64,000 nt of DNA from Bin80 sp965220365 (lineage in GTDB: Bacteria; Bacteroidota; Rhodothermia; Rhodothermales; Bin80), in contig OZ244823.1 in assembly GCA_965220365.1 (NCBI GenBank), positions 1,922,001 through 1,986,000 of the forward strand, given 5' to 3'. Below the pieces are notes generated by a model. That model made no database searches, was not told the origin of the DNA, and worked only from the letters and a program-made list of their open reading frames with translations. Position numbers and translations under genes: made by a program. Shown here one piece after another: positions 10,211 to 17,669 of this stretch. Position 1 is the stretch's first letter; each line of letters starts with the position of its first letter.

Positions 10211-10621
10211 ATGCAAAAAAGATATACGTTATTCGCCCTATTTTTGGGTCTTTTTCTTGGTGGATGTGCCTCTATCGGAGGACTATCCTCGGAGGAGAGC
10301 CCTGTTGTGGGTGACTGGGATTACAGTATTGACTCTCCCCAAGGGATTTACACGGGAGCACTGATGATTGCCCAGGGGAATTCAGGACTGGAGATCTCAT
10401 TAGCAGAGGAAGGACAGGAGGATAATCCTGAGGCGGTTATCAAGGCAGATTCGGTCGAATTTGATGAAGAGACACAAACTCTGTCCTTTTCGTTTGAAAA
10501 TCCCGAATATGGAAGGATGAACGTTTCCTTGGTTCTGGATGAAGAGGGGTTGAGCGGAGTGCTTCATGCCGTTCAATTTGGGGTGGATGCACCGCTAACG
10601 GCAACCCGTTCGGACCAATAA
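10211..10621 (+). CDS. Small putative lipoprotein
   Basis: 136 residues. The N-terminus (MQKRYTLFALFLGLFLGGC) is a lipoprotein signal with lipobox LGGC, giving a lipidated Cys at residue 19. The rest is an acidic, strand-rich domain (VVGDWDYSIDSPQGIYTG, then paired strands ending VDAPLTATRSDQ). The layout, with a WDY-type first strand and a design resembling single-domain ligand sandwiches, is common in Bacteroidota, but I do not recognise a named family. Its neighbour at 10631 follows after nine bases, so they are likely co-transcribed. Confidence 0.7.
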   Translation: MQKRYTLFALFLGLFLGGCASIGGLSSEESPVVGDWDYSIDSPQGIYTGALMIAQGNSGLEISLAEEGQEDNPEAVIKADSVEFDEETQTLSFSFENPEYGRMNVSLVLDEEGLSGVLHAVQFGVDAPLTATRSDQ

Positions 10622-10630
10622 GGTCAGACG

Positions 10631-10909
10631 ATGTATCATTTAATGGGCAAGCAGGTTCGTGTACATCTGTACACGCACGATGGAGTGATGATCGGAGCGA
10701 TTACCGGTCGTGTAGCTGATGTGGCTCCCAAAGTGGAGGTTGCCCCCGGTATGAGAAAAGATCTAGCATATGTAGTAGATATTGAAGTTTTAGAAGGAGA
10801 ATCTACTACATATACAAACAGTGATGGGGGTGAAAATGAAGGGTGGTTTGCAATTCAGGATCTGCAGATTATAGAGGAAGAATCTATACTGGGCTGGTTC
10901 AATAACTGA
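10631..10909 (+). CDS. Hypothetical protein, 92 residues
   Basis: A soluble, acidic protein with no signal peptide or membrane segment. It reads as a small beta barrel: VRVHLYTHDGVMIGAITGRVADV, then LAYVVDIEVLEGES, and an acidic C-terminal strand WFAIQDLQIIEEES. Length, codon use and the nine-base gap behind the lipoprotein gene support it being real. I do not recognise the family and assign no function. Confidence 0.6.
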   Translation: MYHLMGKQVRVHLYTHDGVMIGAITGRVADVAPKVEVAPGMRKDLAYVVDIEVLEGESTTYTNSDGGENEGWFAIQDLQIIEEESILGWFNN

Positions 10910-11020
10910 AGCATCACAAGATTTCTGATTCATCAGTTTAGATAACCTTGGGAAACGCTAACAAGGGGAATTATATCCATGAGTAACCAAGGTCCGGCCG
11001 CTCACGTTCTTGGAGTGGAG

Positions 11021-11056
11021 GGGCATGGGGGGCCGCTTCGGCGCCCCGCATTAACT
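11021..11056. repeat. Short GC-rich hairpin element, copy 1
   Basis: Contains a compact stem GCCG-CTT-CGGC at 11032-11042, with flanking GGGG/CCCC that can extend it past one unpaired base. A similar element (GGGCATGG, GCTTCGGCGCCCC, then a TTAACT-like tail) lies at 12447-12489. There is no T run, so it is a weak candidate terminator; a small dispersed repeat is an equal reading. Confidence 0.4.
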
Positions 11057-11079
11057 TATTAAAAATCACAATCAGAAAA

Positions 11080-11571
11080 ATGACTTCATTTAAGAAAATT
11101 CTCAAAGCAATACTCATTATCACGCTGAGTATTCCCATATGCATAATCCTGCTTCTCTTCGTCATCGGGTTATTCTTGCCTGTTGAGGAAAAACTGCATA
11201 ATCATGGTGACAATACCACGAAAATAACGGTCGCCGAGCCGTCAGATACCACCAAACTTGCACGCGCCAAAACAGAGTTGCAAAATGCCCTGGCAGAATT
11301 GCAGGCAATTAATCTTGGAATTGTAGAACAAATAGCCTTGCAAGACACGGCAGCCGTCAGGTCCCTCCACAGCGGAGCAAATATAGTCTGGAATACCTGC
11401 ATGGAGATTTCTGTTGTGATGGGTACGTTGAGACTTCAGCGAGTACCCAGTCCATCAAATCGGAAGCCCGCTTTGCGATTGATTCGGCAGACTAGCAGTC
11501 CGTGGATAAAGTATGTCCATAGAAATAGGGAGTCTGTAGTTGATTGGAGATATGCAAAACAACGATCGTGA
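11080..11571 (+). CDS. Hypothetical membrane-anchored protein, probably frame-disrupted and cut by a MITE
   Basis: The first 45 residues are a clear N-terminal membrane anchor (ILIITLSIPICIILLLFVIG), followed by a coiled-coil-like stretch (KLARAKTELQNALAELQAI). From about base 11400 the reading frame becomes basic and low quality, while frame +2 gives a better protein-like run that ends DSAD and a TAG at 11493-11495. That TAG lies at the edge of the 189-bp element starting at 11491, so the last 27 codons of the long frame are element DNA. I infer a small exported or membrane protein whose 3' end has suffered a frameshift. No family recognised. Confidence 0.4.
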   Translation: MTSFKKILKAILIITLSIPICIILLLFVIGLFLPVEEKLHNHGDNTTKITVAEPSDTTKLARAKTELQNALAELQAINLGIVEQIALQDTAAVRSLHSGANIVWNTCMEISVVMGTLRLQRVPSPSNRKPALRLIRQTSSPWIKYVHRNRESVVDWRYAKQRS

Positions 11572-11679
11572 ATGGCTAATTCTCGGATTTTCCATCCTGA
11601 TTCACCCTCTGAATAGTCAAAAATGAACCAGAAAAGCGTTGCTCGATCTATTGGGAGACTTTATCCACGGACTGCTAGT
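11491..11679. mobile_element. MITE-like element with perfect 22-bp terminal inverted repeats
   Basis: Bases 11491-11512 and 11658-11679 are exact reverse complements over 22 bp (core CAGTCCGTGGATAAAGT); further inward the similarity continues imperfectly. If the outer CTAG is read as target, the element has a CTAG duplication and a 17-18 bp repeat. The interior has no transposase frame, so it must have been moved by an enzyme encoded elsewhere. It sits at the stop codon of the frame entering from 11080. Confidence 0.8.
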
Positions 11680-11793
11680 GCATGATCGCCGTAGATAACA
11701 GTGCCTATGAGGCCTCGGTCCTGCATAACCTGCTTGGCGGCGGGTTTCTAAACCTCAGTATCCAGAATAAAAAATCCGATTACAAAAAAAAAC

Positions 11794-12378
11794 ATGCGCC
11801 TGACTCATTCGTTACTCACGCATATTGTTTCCCTTGTATTCCTCCTGTGCTTCGCAGGATGCTGGACTCGTGTGACCGAACCTGGGGTTGCCAGAGATTA
11901 TCTCGAAGGCATTTCCATTCGCCCCGAAGATCGCTGCAGCCCCTATTTCTCCGAAGACTACTCATATCCACAGTCCGTAGAGCCAGCGATTACAGAACAA
12001 CAGGGAGGACTTTTCTCTCCCTACAGCATGCAGTGTTTTAACTCTCACAGAGATGTTGACATAGAACATGTCGTGGCACGGTCCGAGGCACATGATTCAG
12101 GAATGTGTGCAGCCCCTGATTCCGTACGAAAAGCATTTGCACGGGATCTTATAAATCTTGCCCATGCGGCACCAATCCTGAATCGACTGGAAAAAAGCCA
12201 GAAGGATGCAGCCGAGTGGTTACCAGATTATAATCGTTGCTGGTACGCCAGTCAAATTATTGATGTCAAGCGAAAATACGAACTCAGTGTTGACATTAAA
12301 GAGGCCTTTGTCTTGAACTGGATACTGAATGGTTGCATCAGTACAGAGATGAAAATCCCTGACTGTGTGTCAGAATAA
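11794..12378 (+). CDS. Putative secreted HNH/DUF1524-type nuclease lipoprotein
   Basis: 194 residues with a lipoprotein signal (lipobox FAGC, Cys23). The C-terminal half matches the secreted DUF1524/HNH layout: DIEHVVARSEAHDSG (His92), a helix with FARDLINLAHA, ILNRLEKSQKDAAEWLPD, and NRCWYASQIIDVKRKYELSVD. In related proteins the His and the N-x-x-K region form the beta-beta-alpha metal nuclease core. A lipid-anchored nuclease could scavenge DNA or act against incoming DNA; that role is inferred. One substitution relative to the common N-R-S-K pattern (here NRLEK) makes activity uncertain. It stands alone downstream of the MITE. Confidence 0.65.
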   Translation: MRLTHSLLTHIVSLVFLLCFAGCWTRVTEPGVARDYLEGISIRPEDRCSPYFSEDYSYPQSVEPAITEQQGGLFSPYSMQCFNSHRDVDIEHVVARSEAHDSGMCAAPDSVRKAFARDLINLAHAAPILNRLEKSQKDAAEWLPDYNRCWYASQIIDVKRKYELSVDIKEAFVLNWILNGCISTEMKIPDCVSE

Positions 12379-12583
12379 GAAGGGTATTGGTACTACAAAT
12401 TCTGGTGTGGTAAGGTTCGGTAAGGCTAGGCGTGGCAGGTGAGGTCGGGCATGGTTCGGGATCGCTTCGGCGCCCCTGCAACCTTAACTCGTGGCTAGGA
12501 TTGTCACGGATTCACAGTCTACCGTCAGCTCGTTTGAAAAGGTAAGTTTCCCGATCCTTCCAAATCATTCATTTTCTTCGCTT
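12379..12583. other. Intergenic DNA with hairpin element copy 2
   Basis: No gene is seen. Bases 12447-12489 repeat the GC-rich hairpin element of 11021-11056 (GCTTCGGCGCCCC core). Upstream of it is a G-rich stretch with short direct repeats of GGTAAGG/GGTTCGG type. Confidence 0.4.
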
Positions 12584-12772
12584 ATGACCATGTCACAAAC
12601 CAACGAAACGCAATAACCGGACGCCTTTGACCACCTTGCAGAAATCGGCGCCTTGATCCAATATCAAGTATCCTGGATTAAAAAGGCAATTACATCCCCT
12701 AACAAGTATCAGGATGAGCGGTCGGTCAGCCCAAGTGGCATACATGCGAGGGAAGTCTCCCTGCTTCCGTGA
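12584..12772 (+). pseudogene. Possible decayed small gene with an in-frame stop
   Basis: A frame from ATG 12584 runs to TGA 12770 but has a TAA at 12614-12616 after ten codons. The rest reads like an ordinary soluble protein (FDHLAEIGALIQYQVSWIKK). It may be a remnant of a small gene; no family recognised and chance is not excluded. Confidence 0.25.
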
Positions 12773-12779
12773 TATCCAG

Positions 12780-13910
12780 TTAATTCAGAGCCTGCTCGAA
12801 ATCATCAATCAGATCCTGACAGTCTTCAATCCCCACAGAAATTCTTAAAAGAAAATCACGAATTCCCGCAGCTTTGCGCTCTTCTGGAGTCAGTCCTGCG
12901 TGCGAACTGATTGCGGGGCGGGTCATCAGAGATTCAATGCCTCCGAGGCTCGGTGCATAGACAGGAATCTGAAGGCGACTCATCAGCTTTTCTGTAGCTT
13001 CCAAGCCACCTTTCAGTTCAATACTCAACATTCCACTAAAGCCCTCAAATAAGCGGGTTGCCCGCTTGTGTTGTGGATGAGATTTCAGACCAGGATGATA
13101 GACCTGTGCAACCTCATTTTTGGAATCAAGAAATTCCGCCAGAGCATGTGCGGTGGCATTATGTTGCCTCATTCGGAGGGCCAGGGTTTGAACACCTCGA
13201 TGGAGTAAAAAACAGGCATGGGGGTCCAACGAGCCCCCGAGTTGTTTTAAATTTTCCCCCGCCTTGCGCACCCAGTCCCCCTTCCCGGCAATGACACCGG
13301 CTACAACATCGGAATGCCCGTTAAGGTACTTGGTCGCACTGTGGAGTGAGAAGTCAAATCCTGCAGCAGCAGCCGGGTAATTAAATGGTGTCGCAAAGGT
13401 ATTGTCAATCAAAGAGACCAATTTATTTGCCCGTGCAAATGCAACGATTCCCTCCAAATCACAAACATGGAGAAGGGGATTTGTGATGGATTCAACATAG
13501 ATTGCACGAGTATTGGTCTGCAACAAAGAGTTCCAAGTTTCTGGGGCATCCGCATCAAAGAAGGAGACACTAACCCCAAGATCTGCCAGTAGCGTACGAA
13601 CGAATCCATGAGTGCCTCCATAAAGGGTGTCTTGTGCTAGGAGGTGATCCCCTGGCTTAAGTGCAGTAAGGAGTGCTCCACTAATCGCAGCCATTCCGCT
13701 ACCGGTAACCAATGCTTCCTCAGCTCCCTCCAAAATCGCAAGTTTTCGATTGAGCATGATTTGATTTGGCGTGTTATTGTAGCGGACATATCTCAGGGGA
13801 GAATCACCATGCTCAAACATGGCAGTCTGAAAAATTGGCATGCGGATTGCTCCCTCAATACGGCGCTCTTCTCCCGCATGAATAAGCTGAGTGTCAATAG
13901 CTTGGGCCAT
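12780..13910 (-). CDS. Trans-sulfuration family PLP enzyme (cystathionine synthase/lyase or methionine gamma-lyase type)
   Basis: 376 residues, full length for the Cys/Met-metabolism PLP family. The Schiff-base lysine is Lys194 in LHSATKYLNGHSDVVAG, the phosphate and ring contacts GSGMAAISGALL and LIDNTFATPF are present, and the C-terminus has ISVGIEDCQDLIDDFEQAL. The reaction is beta or gamma elimination/replacement on sulfur amino acids; the exact member (MetB, MetC, MGL) cannot be separated by eye. The start ATG at 13910 gives the usual short N-terminus (DTQLIHAGEERR). The downstream PhzF gene in the same direction ends 12 bases upstream of this start, so the two are probably one transcript. 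Confidence 0.9.
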   Translation of the reverse strand: MAQAIDTQLIHAGEERRIEGAIRMPIFQTAMFEHGDSPLRYVRYNNTPNQIMLNRKLAILEGAEEALVTGSGMAAISGALLTALKPGDHLLAQDTLYGGTHGFVRTLLADLGVSVSFFDADAPETWNSLLQTNTRAIYVESITNPLLHVCDLEGIVAFARANKLVSLIDNTFATPFNYPAAAAGFDFSLHSATKYLNGHSDVVAGVIAGKGDWVRKAGENLKQLGGSLDPHACFLLHRGVQTLALRMRQHNATAHALAEFLDSKNEVAQVYHPGLKSHPQHKRATRLFEGFSGMLSIELKGGLEATEKLMSRLQIPVYAPSLGGIESLMTRPAISSHAGLTPEERKAAGIRDFLLRISVGIEDCQDLIDDFEQALN

Positions 13911-13922
13911 TATTAAATTTGA

Positions 13923-14801
13923 TTAAATATTAAGTGTACCGGCAATCACTGTTACTGCCTGTCCAGCGACCTGAACGCTCGTAATATCTGCACGTGGACC
14001 TACCACTGTCACACGGGCTTGGCCTGGTCGTTGCATCCAGGCTCCCTGACGCGCAATAAAGGTAGGTTCCTTGATAAGGTCATAGTGCCATAGATACGCT
14101 CCCATACCACCGGTGGCACTTCCAGTAAATGGATCCTCGAATATATCGGGTGGGCTGGCGAAATGGCGAGCAAATGTGTCTGAGTTGTTTAGAGTAAACA
14201 GGTGTGCGCTGAAAAAATCGAATTCACGGCGAAGTTCTGTAAAAGAAGCCACATCTACCTGAATTCCCCTGAGGCAATCGACATCCCGCACAGGTACCAT
14301 CAGCTGTGGGGTTCCAGTACTGACGATTTGGATCGGTTTTTCGGGAATGAGATCGTCTTTTGACAAGCAAAATGCAGATAGAGCTTGATCATGCGGAACC
14401 AGAGACAGGAACTGCGGCTTCAGCTGTGTCATGACAATCTCATTCACTTTTCCGAAGGCAGTCAGAATATCAACAGAGATGATTCCCGCTTCAAGCTCCA
14501 ATGCAATCGTGGTCACAGGCCCCGTCAGAGAGATACGTCTGCATTCTACGAGAAGATGGACCGATGCGATCGTAGGATGACCAGCAAGCGGAATTTCTTC
14601 GGATGGTGTGAAGTAGCGGGCTCGCACATCCGCTCGATCGGAATGCAGAATAAATGCAGTTTCCGAGAGATTTTGTTCGCGTGCAATAGCCTGCATTTGC
14701 TCGCTCGTAAGCGAATCCGCATCCATCACAATCGCACAGGGATTCCCACTCAGTGGCGTATCTGTAAATGCATCAACCTGGAAGAAGGGGCAGGATGCCA
14801 T
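13923..14801 (-). CDS. PhzF-family isomerase/epimerase-like protein
   Basis: I start at ATG 14801 (MASCPFFQVDAFTDTPLSGN), which matches the family's conserved opening; the open frame back to 14990 adds 63 unrelated residues. The catalytic Glu47 is in NLSETAF, the LAGHPTIAS loop follows, and the second-half signature FEDPFTGSATGGMGAYLW is intact. The two-fold diaminopimelate-epimerase-like fold is expected. Family members catalyse proton shifts on small metabolites, and most bacterial copies have nothing to do with phenazines; no phenazine genes are nearby. Confidence 0.9.
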   Translation of the reverse strand: MASCPFFQVDAFTDTPLSGNPCAIVMDADSLTSEQMQAIAREQNLSETAFILHSDRADVRARYFTPSEEIPLAGHPTIASVHLLVECRRISLTGPVTTIALELEAGIISVDILTAFGKVNEIVMTQLKPQFLSLVPHDQALSAFCLSKDDLIPEKPIQIVSTGTPQLMVPVRDVDCLRGIQVDVASFTELRREFDFFSAHLFTLNNSDTFARHFASPPDIFEDPFTGSATGGMGAYLWHYDLIKEPTFIARQGAWMQRPGQARVTVVGPRADITSVQVAGQAVTVIAGTLNI

Positions 14802-14891
14802 AGACAGGTGTATCACGGAGTAGGTCTGCTGTCGGGAACTTGCATATTTGTACGAAAAAGCCTTTATTGCAGTACAGAATCCCTCATAAAT

Positions 14892-14987
14892 ATGAATCGG
14901 AAGCAGCGCAAGAACATCATCATTGCGCTTACCATACTTGCAGGAGTTGTTGCGGCCTTCGTGATCCTGATCAAACTCAGCAGCTAA
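14892..14987 (+). CDS. Possible 31-residue single-pass membrane peptide
   Basis: ATG 14892 to TAA 14985 encodes a basic N-terminus (MNRKQRKN) followed by one hydrophobic helix (IIIALTILAGVVAAFVILI) and a short tail. This positive-inside layout is typical of small membrane proteins. It fits exactly into the gap between the start of the PhzF gene and the 3' end of the ECF sigma gene. No upstream Shine-Dalgarno is obvious, so the call is tentative. Confidence 0.45.
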   Translation: MNRKQRKNIIIALTILAGVVAAFVILIKLSS

Positions 14988-15016
14988 CAAGCCAGCTTGA
15001 CGTTCGGCTATCTGGC

Positions 15017-15706
15017 TTATGCAAACTCAGGAAGCGGCTCATCATCTTCTTCCTCTTCATCCAGGAAGGGATAGATACCTTGCAGGAGCTCCTGAAGCTT
15101 TGTGCGCCCTCGATTAATTCGGCTCTTTACCGTACCCATAGGCAGGCCGGTGATGATGGCAATCTCTTCATAGCTAAGCTGCTGGATATCACGGAGGATA
15201 ACTACCTCGCGAAAATGATCCGGCAATGCCAGAAGTCCCATCTGGATGTAGTAATCCTGGATGGCACTTTCTGCGTGCTTATCTGGTGAGAAGGTCTCAT
15301 CGGGAAGGGGCATCTCGAACTCCTCTCCGTCGCGGTTAAACGACTGGATAGAGTCCATACGCCGCCGGCTACGCTTGCGGTATTCCGTTTTTGCCAGGTT
15401 TCCCGCAATCGTATACAGCCAAGTTGAGAACTTAGCAATACGCTTATAGGAATGTCGGTTCCGGTATACACGGAGGAACGTTTCCTGAATCAGATCTTCA
15501 CAGGCTTTTTTGTCGCCCGTGAACCGATAGAGAAAATTCACCAAAGGACCGGTCCAACGCTCCCATAGAATATTGTATGCCTCGACCACACCTGCCTGGA
15601 AGTGTTCCATCAGGTCTTCATCGCACATATCCTGAAGGGCGTCAAAGCGACTCAGGGCGGTGCGCCGCCGGGAGTCTTTTCGAACGATGCGTGTTATTTG
15701 TTTCAC
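15017..15706 (-). CDS. RNA polymerase sigma-70 factor, ECF subfamily (copy 1)
   Basis: 229 residues starting at GTG 15706 behind a TAAGG-like ribosome site. Region 2 is seen in AYNILWERWTGPLVNFLYRF to DLIQETFLRVYRNRHSYK and FSTWLYTIAGNLAKTEYRKR; region 4 is LPDHFREVVILRDIQQLSYEEIAIITGLPMGTVKSRINRGRTKLQ, a helix-turn-helix for the -35 element. It ends in an acidic tail (DEEEEDDEPLPEF). No anti-sigma gene is next to it. It is closely related to the product of 16382-17095, including the linker MPLPDETFSPDKH, so the two arose by duplication and have stayed close together. Confidence 0.93.
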   Translation of the reverse strand: MKQITRIVRKDSRRRTALSRFDALQDMCDEDLMEHFQAGVVEAYNILWERWTGPLVNFLYRFTGDKKACEDLIQETFLRVYRNRHSYKRIAKFSTWLYTIAGNLAKTEYRKRSRRRMDSIQSFNRDGEEFEMPLPDETFSPDKHAESAIQDYYIQMGLLALPDHFREVVILRDIQQLSYEEIAIITGLPMGTVKSRINRGRTKLQELLQGIYPFLDEEEEDDEPLPEFA

Positions 15707-16046
15707 CTTACTATAAATCTTATTAAAGACTGAGGGACAGGCTCGCTGCCCCTTACGTACTAATGATGCACCTTGTTACAGTACACACTTAACGTACAGA
15801 ACCCACATATCATTGTGACACGATTTGCCCAATCTTCTTCAAATTTTCACAAAACCCAGCAATTACTATATTGGGATCAATACGCAAAAGTATAATATCA
15901 GTGCGGACCTAAATATACGAAATATGATTGAGGAAGATGGTATCTCAGCGTCAGGCTACTCTTGACAGGCTTCTTGGGTGCATAGCTACATACTCTGGAT
16001 TTGCTGGCTTGTCGGCCAATCTCTGCAAAAACAGAAGGGATAGTAG
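15707..16046. other. Intergenic region upstream of the first ECF sigma gene
   Basis: About 340 bases, AT-rich near 15780-15930. It should contain the promoter of the leftward sigma gene and the end of the DUF971 transcript. No further gene, RNA or strong terminator is recognised. Confidence 0.4.
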
Positions 16047-16385
16047 CTACTCGCAGGGACACATCGCGCACATCGCGCGTAGGCGCGCCCAGGTAAAAAT
16101 GCCACTGTTATGCCCATCATCCCAGATGAGACGTACCCCCACACTTCCTGCGATTTCGGCTTTAACATTTTCCCATCTCCTTAAGGCAGGGAGGCGAAAA
16201 ATCGCGGGATCCGGGAGTTCGTGCATTTTTTCGTGTCCCTGACAACCAGCACAGGGACATGCACGTCTCAGGCTATCCAGTGGGAAGGTACAATGTTGAC
16301 CGTCAGACCATTGAACTTTCATAGTCTGAGCATTTTTGTCAATGGTTAGACGCTGGCAGGTTAATTCACCAAGAAGCAGACTCAT
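16047..16385 (-). CDS. DUF971 (GBBH-like N-terminal domain) protein
   Basis: 112 residues. The DUF971 pattern is clear: VQWSDGQHCTFPLDSLRRACPCAGC, then the strand EIAGSVGVRLIWDDGHNSGIFTWARLRAMC. The fold is that of the N-terminal domain of gamma-butyrobetaine hydroxylase; stand-alone copies have been linked to iron-sulfur protein maturation in some bacteria, but that is not shown here. Cysteines CPCAGC and CAMCPC could bind metal. Its ATG overlaps the stop of the upstream sigma gene by four bases, so the two are translationally coupled. Confidence 0.85.
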   Translation of the reverse strand: MSLLLGELTCQRLTIDKNAQTMKVQWSDGQHCTFPLDSLRRACPCAGCQGHEKMHELPDPAIFRLPALRRWENVKAEIAGSVGVRLIWDDGHNSGIFTWARLRAMCAMCPCE

Positions 16386-17095
16386 TCGACCGCTTCTAAT
16401 TGTGTGGCACTACTTGGTAGATCAATGGGGAGGGGATCTGGTTCCTTCGTGAAGGGGTAGATCTCTCTGAGTATGCCCTGTAACTTACTACGTCCACGAT
16501 TAATACGACTCTTTACCGTACCCATTGGAAGTCCCGTGATTTGTGCGATTTCACCGTAAGTCAGTTGCTGAACGTCCCGCAGGATCACCACCTCCCTGAA
16601 ATTTGGCGGGAGCGAACCCAGTGCTTCTTGGATGTACTCATCCTGGAGAGCACTTTCTGTATGTTTATCCGGTAAAAAGGTCTCATCCGGCAGCGGCATC
16701 TCGTATTCCTCATTGTCTCGACTCACAGACTGGATTGAATACATATGTCGGCGTTTCTGCTTTCGGTACTCACTCCGAGCTAGATTCCCCGCGATGGTAT
16801 AGAGCCAGGTGGAGAATTTTGCAATACGCTGATATGAATGGCGGTTGCGGTGGACGCGAAGAAATGTTTCCTGGAGAAGGTCTTCGCAGCGTTTTTTGTC
16901 TCCCAGAAATCCATACAGATAATGCATAAGGCGTTCGCTGTAGCGGCCCACCAGGATATTATAGGCTTCCACAGTTCCTGCCTGAAAAAGCTCCATCAGG
17001 TCCTCATCTACCATCGTATCCAGCACATCAAAGCGGCTGATGGCCGATGAACGCCTGTGATGATCTCTGCGTACTATACGGGGTTTCTTAGGCAA
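16382..17095 (-). CDS. RNA polymerase sigma-70 factor, ECF subfamily (copy 2)
   Basis: 237 residues from a TTG start at 17095. Region 2 (EAYNILVGRYSERLMHYLYGF, DLLQETFLRVHRNRHSYQ, KFSTWLYTIAGNLARSEYRK) and region 4 (LPPNFREVVILRDVQQLTYGEIAQ, GLPMGTVKSRINRGRSKLQ) are complete. It differs from copy 1 mainly in region 2 surface residues and in the C-terminal tail (proline-rich rather than acidic). It is followed by the DUF971 gene with an ATGA overlap. The family usually responds to envelope or oxidative stress through an anti-sigma factor, but none is encoded here. Confidence 0.93.
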   Translation of the reverse strand: MPKKPRIVRRDHHRRSSAISRFDVLDTMVDEDLMELFQAGTVEAYNILVGRYSERLMHYLYGFLGDKKRCEDLLQETFLRVHRNRHSYQRIAKFSTWLYTIAGNLARSEYRKQKRRHMYSIQSVSRDNEEYEMPLPDETFLPDKHTESALQDEYIQEALGSLPPNFREVVILRDVQQLTYGEIAQITGLPMGTVKSRINRGRSKLQGILREIYPFTKEPDPLPIDLPSSATQLEAVE

Positions 17096-17212
17096 ATTCT
17101 CTACGTATCAGTTTGAAGGCAGGGTGCACCAATGCACGGGTCCGATTACGCCCGTTTATGCTGAAGCACCATCATGCGAAGAAAAGCTCCTTACCCGAGG
17201 GGCTTATTAAAT

Positions 17213-17245
17213 AATTCGGTTTGGTATCATGAAAGATACCGAATT
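17213..17245. other. Imperfect inverted repeat in the promoter region
   Basis: GGTATC (17223-17228) and GATACC (17235-17240) form a six-base stem around ATGAAA, and AATTC/GAATT (17213-17217, 17241-17245) can extend it past a five-base bulge. It lies 118 bases upstream of the second sigma gene's start and 134 upstream of the Smr gene. It could be an operator or a weak terminator; nothing decides. Confidence 0.35.
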
Positions 17246-17378
17246 GCAGTCGAACGAGTACGATGCAAGGAGAATAAATCAATTGATCCCCTTGTGGGGT
17301 AACTTTGTGATGTGCATCATTCTGAGCCGATAGCTACCAGAATGAAGGGCATACACTCACGTACCACGACGTAAGCAC

Positions 17379-17669
17379 ATGAAGGACGAGATTCCCCAGT
17401 ATCCCACAGATGGGATTCTAGATCTACACACGTTCCATCCCCGGGATGCCGCTGATGTGACCCGTGAGTATCTCCGTGCGTGTCACAGTGAGGGTATCTA
17501 CCACATACGCATTATTCATGGCAAGGGCACAGGGGCTCTACGAGCAACCGTGCACGCCGTGCTGGCGAAGTCTCCACTTGTCGATTTTTGGAAGACTGCT
17601 ACAGATTCAAGCAGTTGGGGGGCGACACTGGTGGAGCTTAAGCCTCGGATTGATTCAGGACGCGCCTGA
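17379..17669 (+). CDS. Smr-domain protein
   Basis: 96 residues consisting almost only of a Smr domain: LDLHTFHPRDAADVTREYL and IRIIHGKGTGALRATVHAVL, the two signature blocks, then the closing strand ATLVELKP. In MutS2 and stand-alone proteins this domain has been tied to DNA nicking or RNA/ribosome-rescue cleavage; the second block with HGKG is intact. It converges on malate dehydrogenase and their 3' ends overlap by 32 bases. Confidence 0.88.
   Translation: MKDEIPQYPTDGILDLHTFHPRDAADVTREYLRACHSEGIYHIRIIHGKGTGALRATVHAVLAKSPLVDFWKTATDSSSWGATLVELKPRIDSGRA

Noticed and set aside
13923..14801. Phenazine biosynthesis locus suggested by the PhzF protein
   Set aside because: No other phz-type genes are near; PhzF-like proteins are widespread and mostly unrelated to phenazines.
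14385..14987. Plus-strand frame of 200 residues
   Set aside because: Most of it is antisense to the PhzF gene; only the last 31 codons, which start with their own ATG, are kept as a possible small protein.
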